DNA of 64,000 nucleotides from Perognathus longimembris pacificus (GCF_023159225.1 NC_063161.1:121558958-121622957), one strand, 5' to 3'; positions 49,300 through 60,862 are shown, counted from the first letter of the stretch. Notes: generated by a model not told the origin, from the sequence alone. Translations and numbers: made by a program.

Positions 49300-51629
49300 T
49301 TGTCGCAACAAAGAGTACTGTAATTACACTTAATCCACTTAACTGGATGTGGAACTCAAGGAGCACTGATTACCAGGAGAATATCCAGGCTTAGTTCCAG
49401 ACTTCCTGTTTGGTTTTTCATTTCATAGGTGAGCCTTACTTTCATAATATATTATTGTATGCGTTTTGGATTCCTTTAAGAGCTTTGTGAAGGAAAAAAA
49501 AGAACAGTAAAACTACAGTTCTGTGTTCATGTTGCCTTTATTGGTCAGAATTAACTCAGGAAAACAGAAATCCTTTAAAAATATGTAAAAATATGGACAA
49601 TCTGGGAATAAGCTGGGAAGGAAAATCTGGCATATTAAAACTGGCAGATGAGAGAGTAGCTAACTAATCTTCAGAAAGCATTGTGAGGGTGGACAGTGAG
49701 AACTCCTGGGAATGTGAGGGCAGTCCAGCAGGTCCTATCAGTAATCTGGGGACCAAGAAACTGCACAGCCTCAACCTCTGTGGTCTAGAGGAGATGGCTG
49801 GTGAATGGCAGTGAAGCCAACAAGAGGAAGGCTGAGATGTTCAGTAAGGAAAAGTGAGGGCAGCCTGGAAATCACTTTGATGATTTCCATCTCTCGTTTA
49901 CTTAAAAAAAAAACACACCCAAAACCAAAAAACAAGGAACTACTATTTCTAATCTTGGGCTAGTTGTCAATGGGCTGTCACTGTGAACAGCAGAGGGAAG
50001 AGGGTTCTGGGAAATACTGTTCCTAGCTACAGCCAAATGGACTCAGTTCCATCCTGTACAGTGTAGTCCTTGTCAATGTAGCTTTTATACACATTCATAT
50101 GTGAACCATGTTTCCTTACAAATAAGTACTAAGGCAAAAATCCACCTATGATGGATCCAACTACCATTTGCATAAGAAACACCTGCTAGCCTTCTCCCCC
50201 AAAGAGCACCCACAAAGTGATACTGTCCATATGTGGGTACTATTTATTTCTCTTTTGCCCTTGGATCCACCCTCAGATATGTTGTGACTTTGGCTCTGGG
50301 ATACAGTTAACCACTAGCAAGGAGAAAGTGCTATATGGTGATGGTCCTTGATTACAATGGCTCCATTTTATATTGGCTTCCCAATCAGTGCAGTGATACA
50401 AAGTTGAGGCTGATGTTTATTTAGAGTTTGATTTTCAGACTAGTGATTGGTAGTGGGATCCTTTTTGGAATCCTGAGCAATAATCTTTATCTCCCAGTTA
50501 GTTGGAAAACCACAGGGGTAAGCAACTGATGCTACACAGTGTGTAGTTTTGTCAGGCTATGATGTATGGTAGATTAAAGATTATTAACTATATTCTTGAT
50601 TGATGATACGTTCAGTTTACTTAGGCCTATTAGGATGTAACTTCATTGTGACTCAAAACATTTGTACATGCACACACACAAAACTTAGAAACAAACAAAT
50701 AAATGTCTTTATGTTCAGTCACAAGACTATAAGAGGTTATGGGATACAGGGGACATACATTCTGTCTGTTTTACATTTTCCTTGTTCCCTAAAAGTGTCT
50801 TGTAGTGGTAGCTGCTTAGTGTTACAAGTGATTCAAATCTTCATTCCTGAAGAGTCTGTGTCATGAATAGTCCTGTTTTTATTAGGTTTTTGTAACTTCC
50901 CATGACCTTTCACTACAAAATATTGAATGTTAGGTTTGAATGAAAGTTCTATTACAGAAAATTCTAGCACAGAATGTTCTAGAAGACGTCCTACATGTGA
51001 GCAATGCTGCTCTCTGCCTCATTTTTGTTGTTTTGGTAGCTTGTGATAGCCTCGGATTCCAGTAAAATGTCCTATTGCCTTATGAACCTATTTTTGTTTA
51101 CAGATGTTAAAAAACTTGTACAGGAAGGGAACACACATATTACTGAAGTGAATCATTAGGATTGATACCAAAGACATCCATATCTATCTTCTGTTTCCCA
51201 AACTAATCAGTCTTGAGTAATAGAGCTCTGCATATTTATAAGTAATTAAGAACATATCTTATACCCAGGAAGATATCATTCCAACTTTATAAAGTGCTTC
51301 CACCAGCTGCTGCCATAAATGAGACTTCCAGTGGCCGTTGTATAATTCTCTAAGGTCAGCTGTTTCAGGATGAGAGGAACATGAAGATGCCAGCAATTAC
51401 CCAAGTGTGGACACAGTATTGTGGTTTATTTGTTATAGAATGAACTGGCTATCAGAGAAATGCCCTATAGAATACTATAAAGCTGGTAAGCCTATAGATG
51501 GTGACTTTAAGAGAATCATCAAGGAGAGCAAAGGGAAAACCATAGTAGGCAAGAGTGAGTTTTATCTTTTTGGTCCAGTAAGAATAAAAAGCTGCTCCCT
51601 CAATGATGGAAGCAATCCAACACAACCTG

Positions 51630-51641
51630 CCACCAGGTGGC
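51630..51641 (+). promoter_or_regulatory. CTCF-like motif with embedded E-box
   Basis: The plus strand reads CCACCAGGTGGC, an exact match to the CTCF core. It is nearly palindromic, so orientation is uncertain, and it contains CAGGTG, an E-box that ZEB/SNAI factors could also read. Confidence 0.4.
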
Positions 51642-51982
51642 TGAATAATTTCCTCAGGGAATGAAGCCATTTCAAGGGCTCCTGGCCAAACTGGGTCTAG
51701 CCAAATTGGACTTGGTGAATGGAAATCCATGTTGCTGAACTCATGTATAATCTTTATTTTCTGTCTCTCTGATCATTTTCTCCATGAGCAAACTGTACAC
51801 TTATGAGGATTAAAAAAAAAAACTAGGCCACCTTATTCATAGGAGTAGTGAGACGCTCCTTTTCCACACACTTTTCCTTGTTACTGATTTTTCCAGTCAT
51901 AAAAGTCCCCAACACCTCCGCCACACTGCTATCAGTCCAGCCAAACTGCCCTACATTGCTCATGACTTGTTCTAGACATATC

Positions 51983-51984
<2 letters not shown>

Positions 51985-52037
<53 letters not shown>

Positions 52038-52038
52038 C
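51985..52038 (+). repeat. (TC)n microsatellite
   Basis: About 26 TC units with one TTT interruption near the end. Confidence 0.97.
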
Positions 52039-53029
52039 AAAATAACCTTCAACTGCCCAGTTTTAACTCCTTCTCATTGGAAAGATGTCCTCACTATTTT
52101 CAAGACCACATCTACAGTACCTTAACTGTTTGCTTTGGATAGTTCCAGTATAATTGGTATAACCACCTGTGAACAAATATCTAATTGCTCTTCCCAATTG
52201 TTTTTCATAGACAACTTCCCATAAAAGAAAAGACATAATGTGGCAGGTACAGAAAGCAAGGGAATGTGTACCACTTTTTAATGTAACTTACTTATGACTT
52301 CCAAATACATAATAAAATGATCAATTTCTCCCTGTAGAATGCAAACCGTTCTATAAGTACTGATGAGATAGACAATACTTGTTCATACTTAATGCCACAT
52401 AATTATTTTCTGGTTTATACTAAGAATTAAGATCATAGGTAGACTCTGTAAGAGGGAAGAAGCTCTTTTCAAATGTAGGAGAATTTTCAGCCAAAAATAT
52501 TCAAAGTCCAAATGGTGTACAGTGTTTTCTGTTAGGATCTTTAATTACCATAGATACTTAAAGCTCTATATCTTTTTAAAATTTTTCTCCCCTTTTTAGA
52601 ATTGTTATTTAAAAGTTGATGTATAGAAGAAAGCTCTATATTTTTTGAGCTACATGCCTAAGTGGAAAGACAGGTTGAATCAGATGGCTTGGCTCTAGTG
52701 TAAAATCTCCTTTTTGTTTTTTATCTGACTCAGAAATGACAGTTTATTGGATTCTTTGGAAAATGAGTTGAAGTGAAGGGCTCAAGTCAGATATCTACTG
52801 CAACAAAAATCAGAAATCCATTCCTTGTCGGCACCTGGCATCAAATCCGCAAACATCCCTCCAACTGAGGAACACTTTATATTCAAACCACAACAGCTAT
52901 TGTCTAGAAAACACTAAACACTAATTTTTTCTTTTCCTATACTTGGTAAATTTGTTTAGAATTTTTTTTAAGAAAACTTAGTAGGAATATTTACAGTGTA
53001 AATTCTTTTTTTCTAGATTCTTTAGTCTT

Positions 53030-53244
53030 TAGTTTTTTTTTAAAATTTTATTGTAGAAGTGATGTACAGAGAGGTTATAGTCAGGTCATGAGTACATTCT
53101 CTTTTGAAAAATATTCCCCCCCCCCGCATTTATTCTCTCTCAGTTTTCCCCCTCCCAACTCCCCTCCCTGCCATGTTCATTTCCAACATAATGTCAAATG
53201 GGTTTCACTGCTGAGTTGGTTCACCCTTTGTCCCACTGTTTCTT
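53030..53244 (-). mobile_element. Older L1 3' end, left half, split by the young L1
   Basis: A T-rich start followed by gaagtgatgtacagagaggttatag and gagtacattctctttt (split here), resembling the L1 3' UTR at 14270-14480 and 33735-33835. Its continuation lies beyond the young L1 at 60863. Confidence 0.75.
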
Positions 53245-53939
53245 TTTTTTTAATTTAATTTATTTACTAATTGAACACAAATTTTTTTGACAAGGTATTA
53301 TGCAAAAAGGGTACAGTTACATAGTAGGGCAGTGTGTACATTTCTTGTGATATCTTACGCCCTGTTTTTCTTTCCCTTCTCTAGGTCAGGTAGACATATA
53401 TACAATATACAATGTATCAAGAACATATACAGTAGGCTGTGGATATAGCCTAGTGGCAAGAGTGCCTGCCTCATATACATGAGGCCCTGGGTTCGATTCC
53501 CCAGCACCACATATACAGAAAATGGCCAGAAGCGGCGCTGTGGCTCAAGTGGCAGAGTGCTAGCCTTGAGCAAGAAGAAGCCAGGGACAGTGCTCAGGCC
53601 CTGAGTCCAGTCCCCAGGACTGGCAAAAAAAAAACAAAAAAAAAAACACAACATATACAGTAGTCATGTGGCCAAGCCCAAGAAAATTCACCTAGGGCTT
53701 TAAATGTAATGTCGATATTAGACAATATGTCGACAGTAGTCTTATATGAACGTACATACATAGCTTTTGAGCTATTGTATGCCACTGAGAGGTCGATTTT
53801 TGACCTTTATATGTTGAGTAGTTGTTTGGTTTTAGTTACACACTGTTGGGTCGCTGCCCCAATCCTGTGGGAAATACCATATGACAAGGAGTTTTTGGTT
53901 TCACAGACCTGGTGCCTACTGTCTCTCCATCTCCCTTTG
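53245..53939 (-). other. L1 3' UTR (with SINE at 53435-53649)
   Basis: The non-coding L1 tail after the ORF2 stop. The poly-A end appears on the plus strand as poly-T with TTTAATTTAATTTATT interruptions at 53245-53270. Confidence 0.75.
53435..53649 (+). mobile_element. IDL-Geo SINE inside the L1 3' UTR
   Basis: Plus orientation. The IDL monomer has an A box (tagcctagtggc) and an exact B box (ggttcgattcc). The Geo monomer and an A-rich tail with one C interruption follow. The 13-bp target-site duplication aacatatacagta is at 53422-53434 and 53650-53662. It belongs to a second subfamily (catatacatgagg, gagcaagaagaag). Confidence 0.95.
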
Positions 53940-56900
53940 TTAACAGTCATATATCAGGGAGATCATGCCCCTTTGTTTTCTGTGTTCTAGGCTTGTCTCG
54001 CTCAACATTATTTGTTCGAGTTCTGACCATTTCCCTGCGAATAACAGTATTTCACCATTCCTAATCGCTATGTAGTATTCCATTGTGTAAAGGTACCATA
54101 TTGTTTGGATCCATTCATCTGTAGAGGGGCATCTGGGTTGTTTCCATATTTTGGCTATTGTGAATTGTGCCGCGATAAACATGGAAGTACAAATGTCTTT
54201 TTGGTATCTTGGGGTTTGCTGTTTAGGATAGATGCCTAGGAGTGGTATGGCTGGGTCATAGGGTAGGTCTATATTGAGCTTTTTGAGAAACCTCCATACT
54301 GTTCTCCAAAGTGTTTGTACTAATGTGCACTCCCACCAACAATGGAGAAGGGTTCCTCTTTCCCTGCAACCCCCCCTCCCCGGCATTTGTTGTTGCCTGA
54401 GTTCAGAGTATAGGCCATTCTAGCCATTCTAACTGGGGTGAGGTGGTATCTCAAGGTTGTTTTTATTTGCATTTCCTTTACTACCAGGGATATTGAACAT
54501 TTCCTCATATGTTTCTTTGCCATTTTTATTTCTTCTCTTGTGAAGTCTCTCTTTAGCTCCTTTGCCCATTTCCTAATTGATTTATTGGGCTTGGAGGGGC
54601 TTAGTTTTTTGAGTTCTCTGTAGATGACAGATATTAGGCCTTTGTCTGTTGCTGTGCTGGTAAATATCCTTTCCCATATGGTTGGCTGTCTTTCTGTTTT
54701 GGTGGCTATGTCCTTAGCTGTGCAGAAACTTTTTAATTTGTAGTAGTCCCATTTGTCAAGTCTCTCCCCTATTTGTTGTGCCCCTGGGACTATATTCAGG
54801 AAGTTCCTTCCTGTGCCTATAAATTCTAGTGTCTTTCCTACTCTGTCCTTCAGTAGTTTCAAGGATTCAGGTCTGATATTGAGGTCCTTGATCCATTTTG
54901 AGTTGATCTTGGTGCATGGTGATAGGCTTGGGTCTACTTTGAGTTTTCTGCATATAGCTGCCCAGTTCTCCCAGCACCAGTAGTTGAAGAGGCTATGTTT
55001 ATTCCATTGTATGTCTTTAGCTCCTTTGTCGAATATCAGCTGACTGTAAGAGTGCGATTTTATTTCTGGATCTTCAGTTCTAATCCATTGGTCTTCCGAT
55101 CTGTTTTTATACCAATACCAGGCTGTTTTTGTTATGATGACCCTGTAGTAGAGCTTGAAGTCTGGTATTGTGATACCTCCTGCACTGCTTTTTTTGGCTA
55201 GAATTGCTTTGGCTATTCTAGGTCTTTTGCTGTTCCGTATGAATTTATGGATTGCTTTCTCTATTTCAGTGAAGAATGTGACTGGGATTTTGATAAGGAT
55301 TGCATTGAATTTGTATAACAATTTGGGCAATATGGCCATTTTCACTATATTGATTCTGCCTACCCATGAGCACGGGAGGTCTTTCCATATCCTTGTGTCT
55401 TCTTTGATTTCCCTTATTAGATTTTTATAGTTTTCATTAAATAGGTCTGTCACGTCCTTGGTTAAGTTGATCCCTAGGTACTTTATTCTTTTTTGGCTAC
55501 TGTAAATGGAATTGTTTCCAAAATTTCCTTTTCTGTTTGTATATTGCTGGTGTACAGAAAAGCTGCTGACTTTTGTGGATTGATTTTGTATCCTGCTATT
55601 TTGCCAAAATGGTTTATTAGGTGTAGGAGTTTGGGTACTGAGTTTTTTGGGTCCTTCAGATATAAGATCATGTCGTCTGCGAATAGGGATAACTTGATTT
55701 CTTCCTTGCCGATGTGGATCCCTTTGATGTCTTCCTCTTGCCTTATTGCTATGGCTAGGGATTCCAGCATTATGTTGAAAAGAAGTGGGGAGAGTGGGCA
55801 TCCTTGTCTTGTTCCTGAGTTTAGGGGGAATGATTTAAGTTTCTCTCCATTTAATATGATGTTAACAGTTGGTCTGTTGTATATGGCTTTTATTGTTTTG
55901 AGGAATGTTCCATCTATTCCTGTTCTCTCCAGAGCTTTTAATAAGTATGGATGTTGTATTTTGTCAAAGGTTTTTTGGGCATCAACTGAGATAACAATGT
56001 GATTCTTGATTTTAGTTCTGTTTATGTGGTGAATTATGTTGATTGATTTACGGATGTTGAACCAACCTTGTGACTGTGGGATGAAGCCTACTTGGTCATG
56101 ATGTATGATTTTCTTGATCAGTTTCTGGATCCTGTTAGCTAATATTTTATTAAGGAGCTTTGCGTCTGTGTTCATTAGTGATATTGGTCTGTAATTCTCT
56201 TTTTTTGTTGGGTCTTTGCCTGGTTTGGGAATGAGTATGATATTAGCTTCATAGAATGAGTTTGGGATTTCTCCCTCTGTTTCTATTTTGCGGAAGAGTT
56301 TGAGGAGTATTGGTATTAGCTCCTCACTAAAGGTTTTGTAGAATTCGTTGGTGAATCCATCTGGGCCTGGGCTTTTCTTTGTTGGGAGGTTATTGATTAC
56401 CTCCTGTATCTCACTGTAAGTTATTGGTTTATTTAGTTGATTTATTTCTTCTTGGTTCAGTTTGGGCAGTTTATACTTCTCTAAGAATTGATCCATTTCT
56501 GTAAAATTACTGTTTTTTACTGAATAGAGGTTCTGGAAATAGCTCCTTATGATTGTTTGAATATCGTGTGTACTTGTTGTAATTTTTCCGGTGGAGTCCC
56601 TGATTTTACGTATATGAGTCTCTTCTCTTCTTTTTCTTGTAAGTCTTGCGAAGGGTCTGTCAATTTTATTTATTTTCTCAAAGAACCAGCTTTTAGTCTT
56701 ATTTATTTGTTGAATGGTCTTTCTATTTTCAATCAGATTTATCTCTTCTTTAATCTTTGTGATCTCTCTCCTCCTAGTCATTTTAGATTCAGTCATTTCT
56801 TGTTTCTCCAGTTGTTTTAGTTTCATCGTGAGGTTATTCACCTGCTCTGCTTCCATTCTTTTAATGTGAGTGCTGAGGGCAATGATCTTGCCCCTCAGTA

Positions 56901-57997
56901 CTGCCTTAGCTGTGTCCCATAGGTTTCTTTGTGATGTATTTTTATTGTCATTGTGACTTATGAATTCGTTGATTTCATCTTTAATTTGGTCTGTGGCTCA
57001 TGTGTTGGATAACAGTGTGGGGTTTAGCCTCCAAGAATGTGTATAGCCTCTGTGGTAACTGTTGTTATTGAGGGTTACCTTTAATTCACTGTGGTCGGAT
57101 ATAATACATGGGATGACCTCAATACTTTTGTATTTGCTGAGGTTCTTTGTGTGGGCTATGACATGGTCTATTTCGGAGTATGATCCATGTGCTGCTGAGA
57201 GGAAGGTGTATTGGGTCTCTGTAGGGTGGAAGATTCTGTATAGATCTGTCAGATCCATTTGGGATATGGTGTTACTTAGGTCCTCAGCTCCCTTGCTGAT
57301 CCTCTTGCTGTTGGATCTGTCTCTTGGGGAGAGTGGGGTATTTAAGTCTCCCACTATGATTGTGTTTGCGTCAATCTTGTTCTGTAATTCTGTGAGAATT
57401 TGCTTGACATATGTGGGGCCTCTTTTGTTCGGTGAGTATACATTTATCACCGTGATGTCTTGATTCTGGATTTTTCCTTGTATGAAAATGTAGTGTCCTT
57501 CTTTGTCTTTTTGAGTTGATCTTTTTTTTTTTTTTGGCCAGTCCTGGGCCTTGGACTCAGGGCCTGAGCACTGTCCCTGCCTTCTTCCCGCTCAAGGCTA
57601 GCACTCTGTCACTTGAGCCACAGCGCCACTTCTGGCCGTTTTCTGTATATGTGGTGCTGGGGAATCGAACCTAGGGCCTCGTGTATCCGAGGCAGGCACT
57701 TTTGCCACTAGGCTATATCCCCAGCCCTTGAGTTGATCTTAATGAAAAGTCCAGCTTGTCTGAGTTCAGGATGGCTACACCTGCCGTTTTGGTAGGTGCG
57801 TTTGGTTGGAAGATCTTGCTCCATCCTTTCATTCGGAGCCTGTTTTTGTCCCTTGCTGTAAGGTGGGTCTCTTGTAGACAACAGATGCCAACTTTTTGTT
57901 TGTGGATCCATTCTGTCAGTCTGCTTCTCTTTATCGGAGAGTTTATACCATTTATATTCAAAGAGATCAAGGATAAGAGTGTTTTTTCTCCTTCCAT
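53940..57997 (-). pseudogene. L1 ORF2 (endonuclease-reverse transcriptase), inactivated
   Basis: Domains in order on the minus strand: AP-endonuclease-like domain (57997-57100, beginning with SLNINGINSP and LQETHL), split by a SINE; reverse transcriptase ([13 protein letters not shown] at about 56370; FADD catalytic motif at about 55680); then the C-terminal segment with the Cys-rich [10 protein letters not shown] region near 54350. Lesions: a SINE of about 200 bp plus duplicated target at 57524-57740; an in-frame TGA at 56998-57000, with the same frame continuing on both sides; a frameshift at an A-rich run at about 55483-55500; and a frameshift at a G-run at about 54372-54386. Four lesions make it non-functional; each looks like independent decay. 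Confidence 0.92.
57524..57727 (-). mobile_element. IDL-Geo SINE inside L1 ORF2 (young, CpG-rich subfamily)
   Basis: A dimeric SINE in minus orientation: poly-T, Geo monomer, then IDL monomer ending ccccagccc. It has a 13-bp perfect target-site duplication (ttgagttgatctt) at 57511-57523 and 57728-57740. The IDL pol III B box (ggttcgattcc on the minus strand) is perfect. It carries gtatccgagg and cccgctcaagg, diagnostics shared with the copies at 14038, 47691 and 63836. Confidence 0.95.
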
Positions 57998-58150
57998 TTT
58001 CTTGTTGGGCTGTTTCCCCCCCCCCCCCCCCCTTCTTTTTTTTTCTTATCTTTAGTGAGCTGCTCTTTCTGTTTCTGTTTCTGACTGTGTGTCCTGTACG
58101 ATCTTTGTTGGGTGGGATTCTCCTTTAGAATTCGCTGTAGAGCTGGTTTT
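57998..58150 (-). other. L1 inter-ORF spacer with homopolymer tract
   Basis: 153 bases between the ORF1 stop and the ORF2 start, containing 17 consecutive C on the plus strand (58016-58032) beside a T-rich run. The tract length may be unreliable in the assembly. Confidence 0.7.
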
Positions 58151-59155
58151 TTAATTCACATACTCCTTTAGATCCTCTTTGCAATGGAAAGATCTGGTTT
58201 TCCCTTCGAATGTGAACTCCAGTTTCACTGGATATTTAATCCTAGGTTGCATATTGTTGGCCTGTAGAACTTGGATGGTGTTTTTCCACTCACTTCGCGC
58301 TTGGTAGGTTTGTGTGGAGAGGTCTGCTGTTATTTGGATCCTCTTCCCATTGTAGAAAATTTCTTTCTTCATTTTGGCTGCAATCCGAATTTGCTCTTTA
58401 TTCTTGAGATCTGAAGTCTTGAATGTTATGTGCCTTGGGGTAGCTTTTCTGGGGTCTGGCCTGGCAGTTGTCCTATAGGCTTCAGTTACCTGGATGGGGT
58501 CCCTTGTGAGATTGGGGACGTTTTCTGCAATAACTTTATTGAAAATATGATGAAGCCCTCTGCTCTGGTACTCGGCTCCTTCTTCTATTTCAATTATGCA
58601 CAGATTATATCTCTTGTCTTTGTCCATTAGTTCCTGGATTAGTCTGCCCTGAAGCTTCACCGTTTCTTGGCGTTTGGTCATTTTCTGGTTGTTGTTGGCT
58701 GCTTCATCGTCCAAGAGAGAGATTCTGGATTCCATATGTTCAATTCTTTGTGCTGTGGATTCAATTGTGGAGTTTATGGATGTCAGAGAGCTATTCATGG
58801 TTGTCAGAGCAGCTCTGATCATGGAAATTTCTTCCTTTAAAGAGTTGTATTTTAAATCTATTTTTTCATGCATTTCACTTCTCAGGATGTTAAGGTCTTC
58901 TTTAACGGCGGTTTGCATTGTATCCATTTTTGCTTCCATTTCTTTCTTGGCTTCCTGGATGTCCTTCAAGACTTCCACTCTAAACTCCTGGAATTGTTTT
59001 CTGATTTCGTTTCTGACGCTTTCCATCATTTCTGTTAACATGGCCTCATTTGCTTTTTTATTCTCCATCTCCTCTTCAGTCGTGCTGCTTTTTGGAGCTG
59101 GCGAGTTGGCTTGCCCTTTGATGAACTGTGTTATATTTCTTTGTGATTTGTGCAT
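58151..59155 (-). CDS. L1 ORF1 protein (RNA-binding chaperone), intact frame, 334 aa
   Basis: This is the nucleic-acid-binding ORF1 protein of LINE-1, which trimerises and coats L1 RNA in cytoplasmic ribonucleoprotein particles. It starts at ATG 59153-59155. A low-complexity N-terminus (residues 1-40) is followed by a long heptad-rich coiled coil at about 45-155. An RRM-like domain lies at about 160-255, including YNLCIIEIEEG and a helix with VIAENVPNL. The C-terminal domain at about 235-334 contains the family hallmark ATPRHITFK. The length is typical of rodent ORF1 proteins and the frame has no stop. Whether it is transcribed is unknown. Confidence 0.9.
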   Translation of the reverse strand: MHKSQRNITQFIKGQANSPAPKSSTTEEEMENKKANEAMLTEMMESVRNEIRKQFQEFRVEVLKDIQEAKKEMEAKMDTMQTAVKEDLNILRSEMHEKIDLKYNSLKEEISMIRAALTTMNSSLTSINSTIESTAQRIEHMESRISLLDDEAANNNQKMTKRQETVKLQGRLIQELMDKDKRYNLCIIEIEEGAEYQSRGLHHIFNKVIAENVPNLTRDPIQVTEAYRTTARPDPRKATPRHITFKTSDLKNKEQIRIAAKMKKEIFYNGKRIQITADLSTQTYQARSEWKNTIQVLQANNMQPRIKYPVKLEFTFEGKTRSFHCKEDLKEYVN

Positions 59156-60862
59156 CTGGAGATCTGTGGGTGGCTTCCCTGGTTTGGTTTTGTGCTGGTT
59201 CCCATTGGTCCGTCAGTGGGAGCCTTGTGCCCTGGTGTCCTGGCTCTGGGTTTGGGTTTGGCTGTTGGACCTGGCTTCCCAATGGGTGAGTGTGACTTTC
59301 TCGGTTGTTGCTGAGGTGGTCACTCTTCCAATACTTGGGGGGTGGTAGGTTCTGTGTCTTTCTCTGCGGGACAGTGTCCTGCCGCTGTGCTGACCCTAGC
59401 GTGCTCCTGTTGGGGGTTTGCTGGTCGCTGATTCAGCATGGCGTGGAGGCTTATCTCTTCTTTGGTTCTTTTTTCCACTCTGTATCTTGGTCAGAGGAGC
59501 TCACCTCTCAGGCAGTTCGTCTTCCTATGTGGACCCCCCTGGGGCTGGTGTTGTTGGGGTGCGGCTCACCCACTTGTGCGAAATGCTCCAAACTGAGTGG
59601 GCACTGGCCGATGGAGAGCTCTGCCCTCCTGTGTAGGTGTGCCTACCAGAGCGGGCGCTGCCACTGTGGCCCCGCCCACCTGAGCGGGGTATGCCTACCA
59701 GAGCGGGCGCTGTTTTCATGGGCCCCACCCACCTGTGCGCTGTGCGCCCACTACAACGGGCGCTGCCACTGTGGCCCCGTCCACCTGAGCGGGGTACGCC
59801 TACCAGAGCGAGCCCCGGGTTGTTGGGTTGTGCTTGTGCCCTCCCACGAGTCCACTGTGGGGGGTGGTATGTGTGGGGCCCAGTGGGATCAACTGTCCAG
59901 GCGCGGGTTAGTGCCCTCAGACTGCACCTCCGCTGCGAGGGAGGGGCGGCATCAGGCCCAGGTGTCCCTGCTGTGCTGGTATTGCCCACCAGAGCCTGTG
60001 ATTTTAGTTGTAAAGATCTGCGAGGTCCAGGTGCCTCGGGTGGGGCTTGCACTGCTGGCCCTTCCCCCTCCCCGCCTCCCCCCCCCCCCCCCCCCCGGTT
60101 GGGAAGGGGGCAGGGCCGGTTCGGCCAGTTTTGGTTCCTGGGCGGCCTTGGGGCTGCTCTGCTCTTCCCCTGCTAAACTCCTGTTACTTCCCAGTGCCTG
60201 ATGGGAGCTTCCCACCTGATTTGGGGGTTCTTTGTTCCCTCGGGGTGGGGAGGGGTAGGGAGGGAGATCTAGCTTTTTTGTAGGGTTTGGGTCTCTGATA
60301 GCTGGTCTCCCATTGGGGGAGGGGGTAATGGGGGACTCACTGGTCCTGGATTGTGTGTGTGTCCCATGCCGCCATTGGTCCTTCGGGTGTGGCGAAAGGT
60401 CATGGTGGTGTCCCCGGCTCTCCCCTTCTGCATCACTGGGTTCCCCAGCTGCTTATGACCGTTCCCAGTGTGGACCTGAACTTCCCGTTGCCGCTGTCGC
60501 TGTGTGTCTTGGTCCGTGCTCTCCCTGGTGTCCATGGAGTCCTGCTGTCTGGACTCCATGCTCTTGGTGTGAGTTTTTGGCAGTTGGTCTGCCGATCGCC
60601 GGGTCCCCTTTCCCAGCTTGGCCCTGTTCGGGCCAGGGTCGGCTGGTGGGGGGAGGGTTCCCCATAGATTCTCCGGCTTCGTGTAGGTTTTTGGCTCTTC
60701 TTTTTTGCTCCTTTTTGTTTTCTTGCGTTTCTCCACTGCTTCTGGCTGCTGGTTTTGCTGGGTTCTTGATGGGGTGTTGGGTGCTGGAGTTCCCAGCTCG
60801 ATATTCAGTTGGAGCGAGTTGGCGTGCCTCCCTACTGTGGCGGTGCCATCTTCTCTCTTCCG
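59156..60862 (-). promoter_or_regulatory. L1 5' UTR / internal promoter
   Basis: GC-rich, about 1.7 kb, between the 5' target-site duplication and ORF1. A YY1-type core (AAGATGGC on the minus strand, 60845-60852) lies about 11 bases from the element's first base, as in other mammalian L1s. A run of C on the plus strand is at about 60078-60097, and tandem units of about 53 bp lie near 59599-59815. Confidence 0.75.
59599..59815 (-). repeat. Tandem ~53-bp units within the L1 5' UTR
   Basis: The word gggcgctg (or gggcactg) recurs at 59599, 59653, 59705 and 59758, giving spacings of 54, 52 and 53. It is accompanied by repeated accagagcg, ccactgtggcccc and cacctgagcggggta segments. About four diverged copies. 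Confidence 0.75.

Larger units (their letters stand above)
49300..53029. other. Intergenic unique sequence
   Basis: Holds the CTCF-like motif at 51630 and the TC repeat at 51985. The 85-codon frame at 51407-51664 resembles nothing known. No gene seen. Confidence 0.6.
53245..60862 (-). mobile_element. Full-length L1 (LINE-1), young, carrying two SINE insertions
   Basis: A complete L1 on the minus strand. The 5' end is near 60862. A GC-rich 5' UTR of about 1.7 kb is followed by ORF1 (59155-58151), a 153-base spacer, ORF2 (57997 to 53940, broken), and a 3' UTR ending in a poly-T on the plus strand at 53245. It is flanked by a perfect 15-bp target-site duplication (tgtcccactgtttct) at 53230-53244 and 60863-60877. 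Two IDL-Geo SINEs have landed in it, at 57524 and 53435. It sits inside an older L1 tail that resumes on the other side. The perfect duplication implies a fairly recent insertion. It is not autonomous because of ORF2 lesions. Confidence 0.95.

Noticed and set aside
51407..51664. 85-codon frame
   Set aside because: No recognisable domain, no coding context; overlapping antisense frame of similar length.
54438..57463. Plus-strand frames over ORF2
   Set aside because: Shadows of the minus-strand ORF2 coding sequence.
59599..59815. CRISPR-like spaced repeats
   Set aside because: Eukaryotic L1 context, and the units are contiguous and diverged, without unique spacers.
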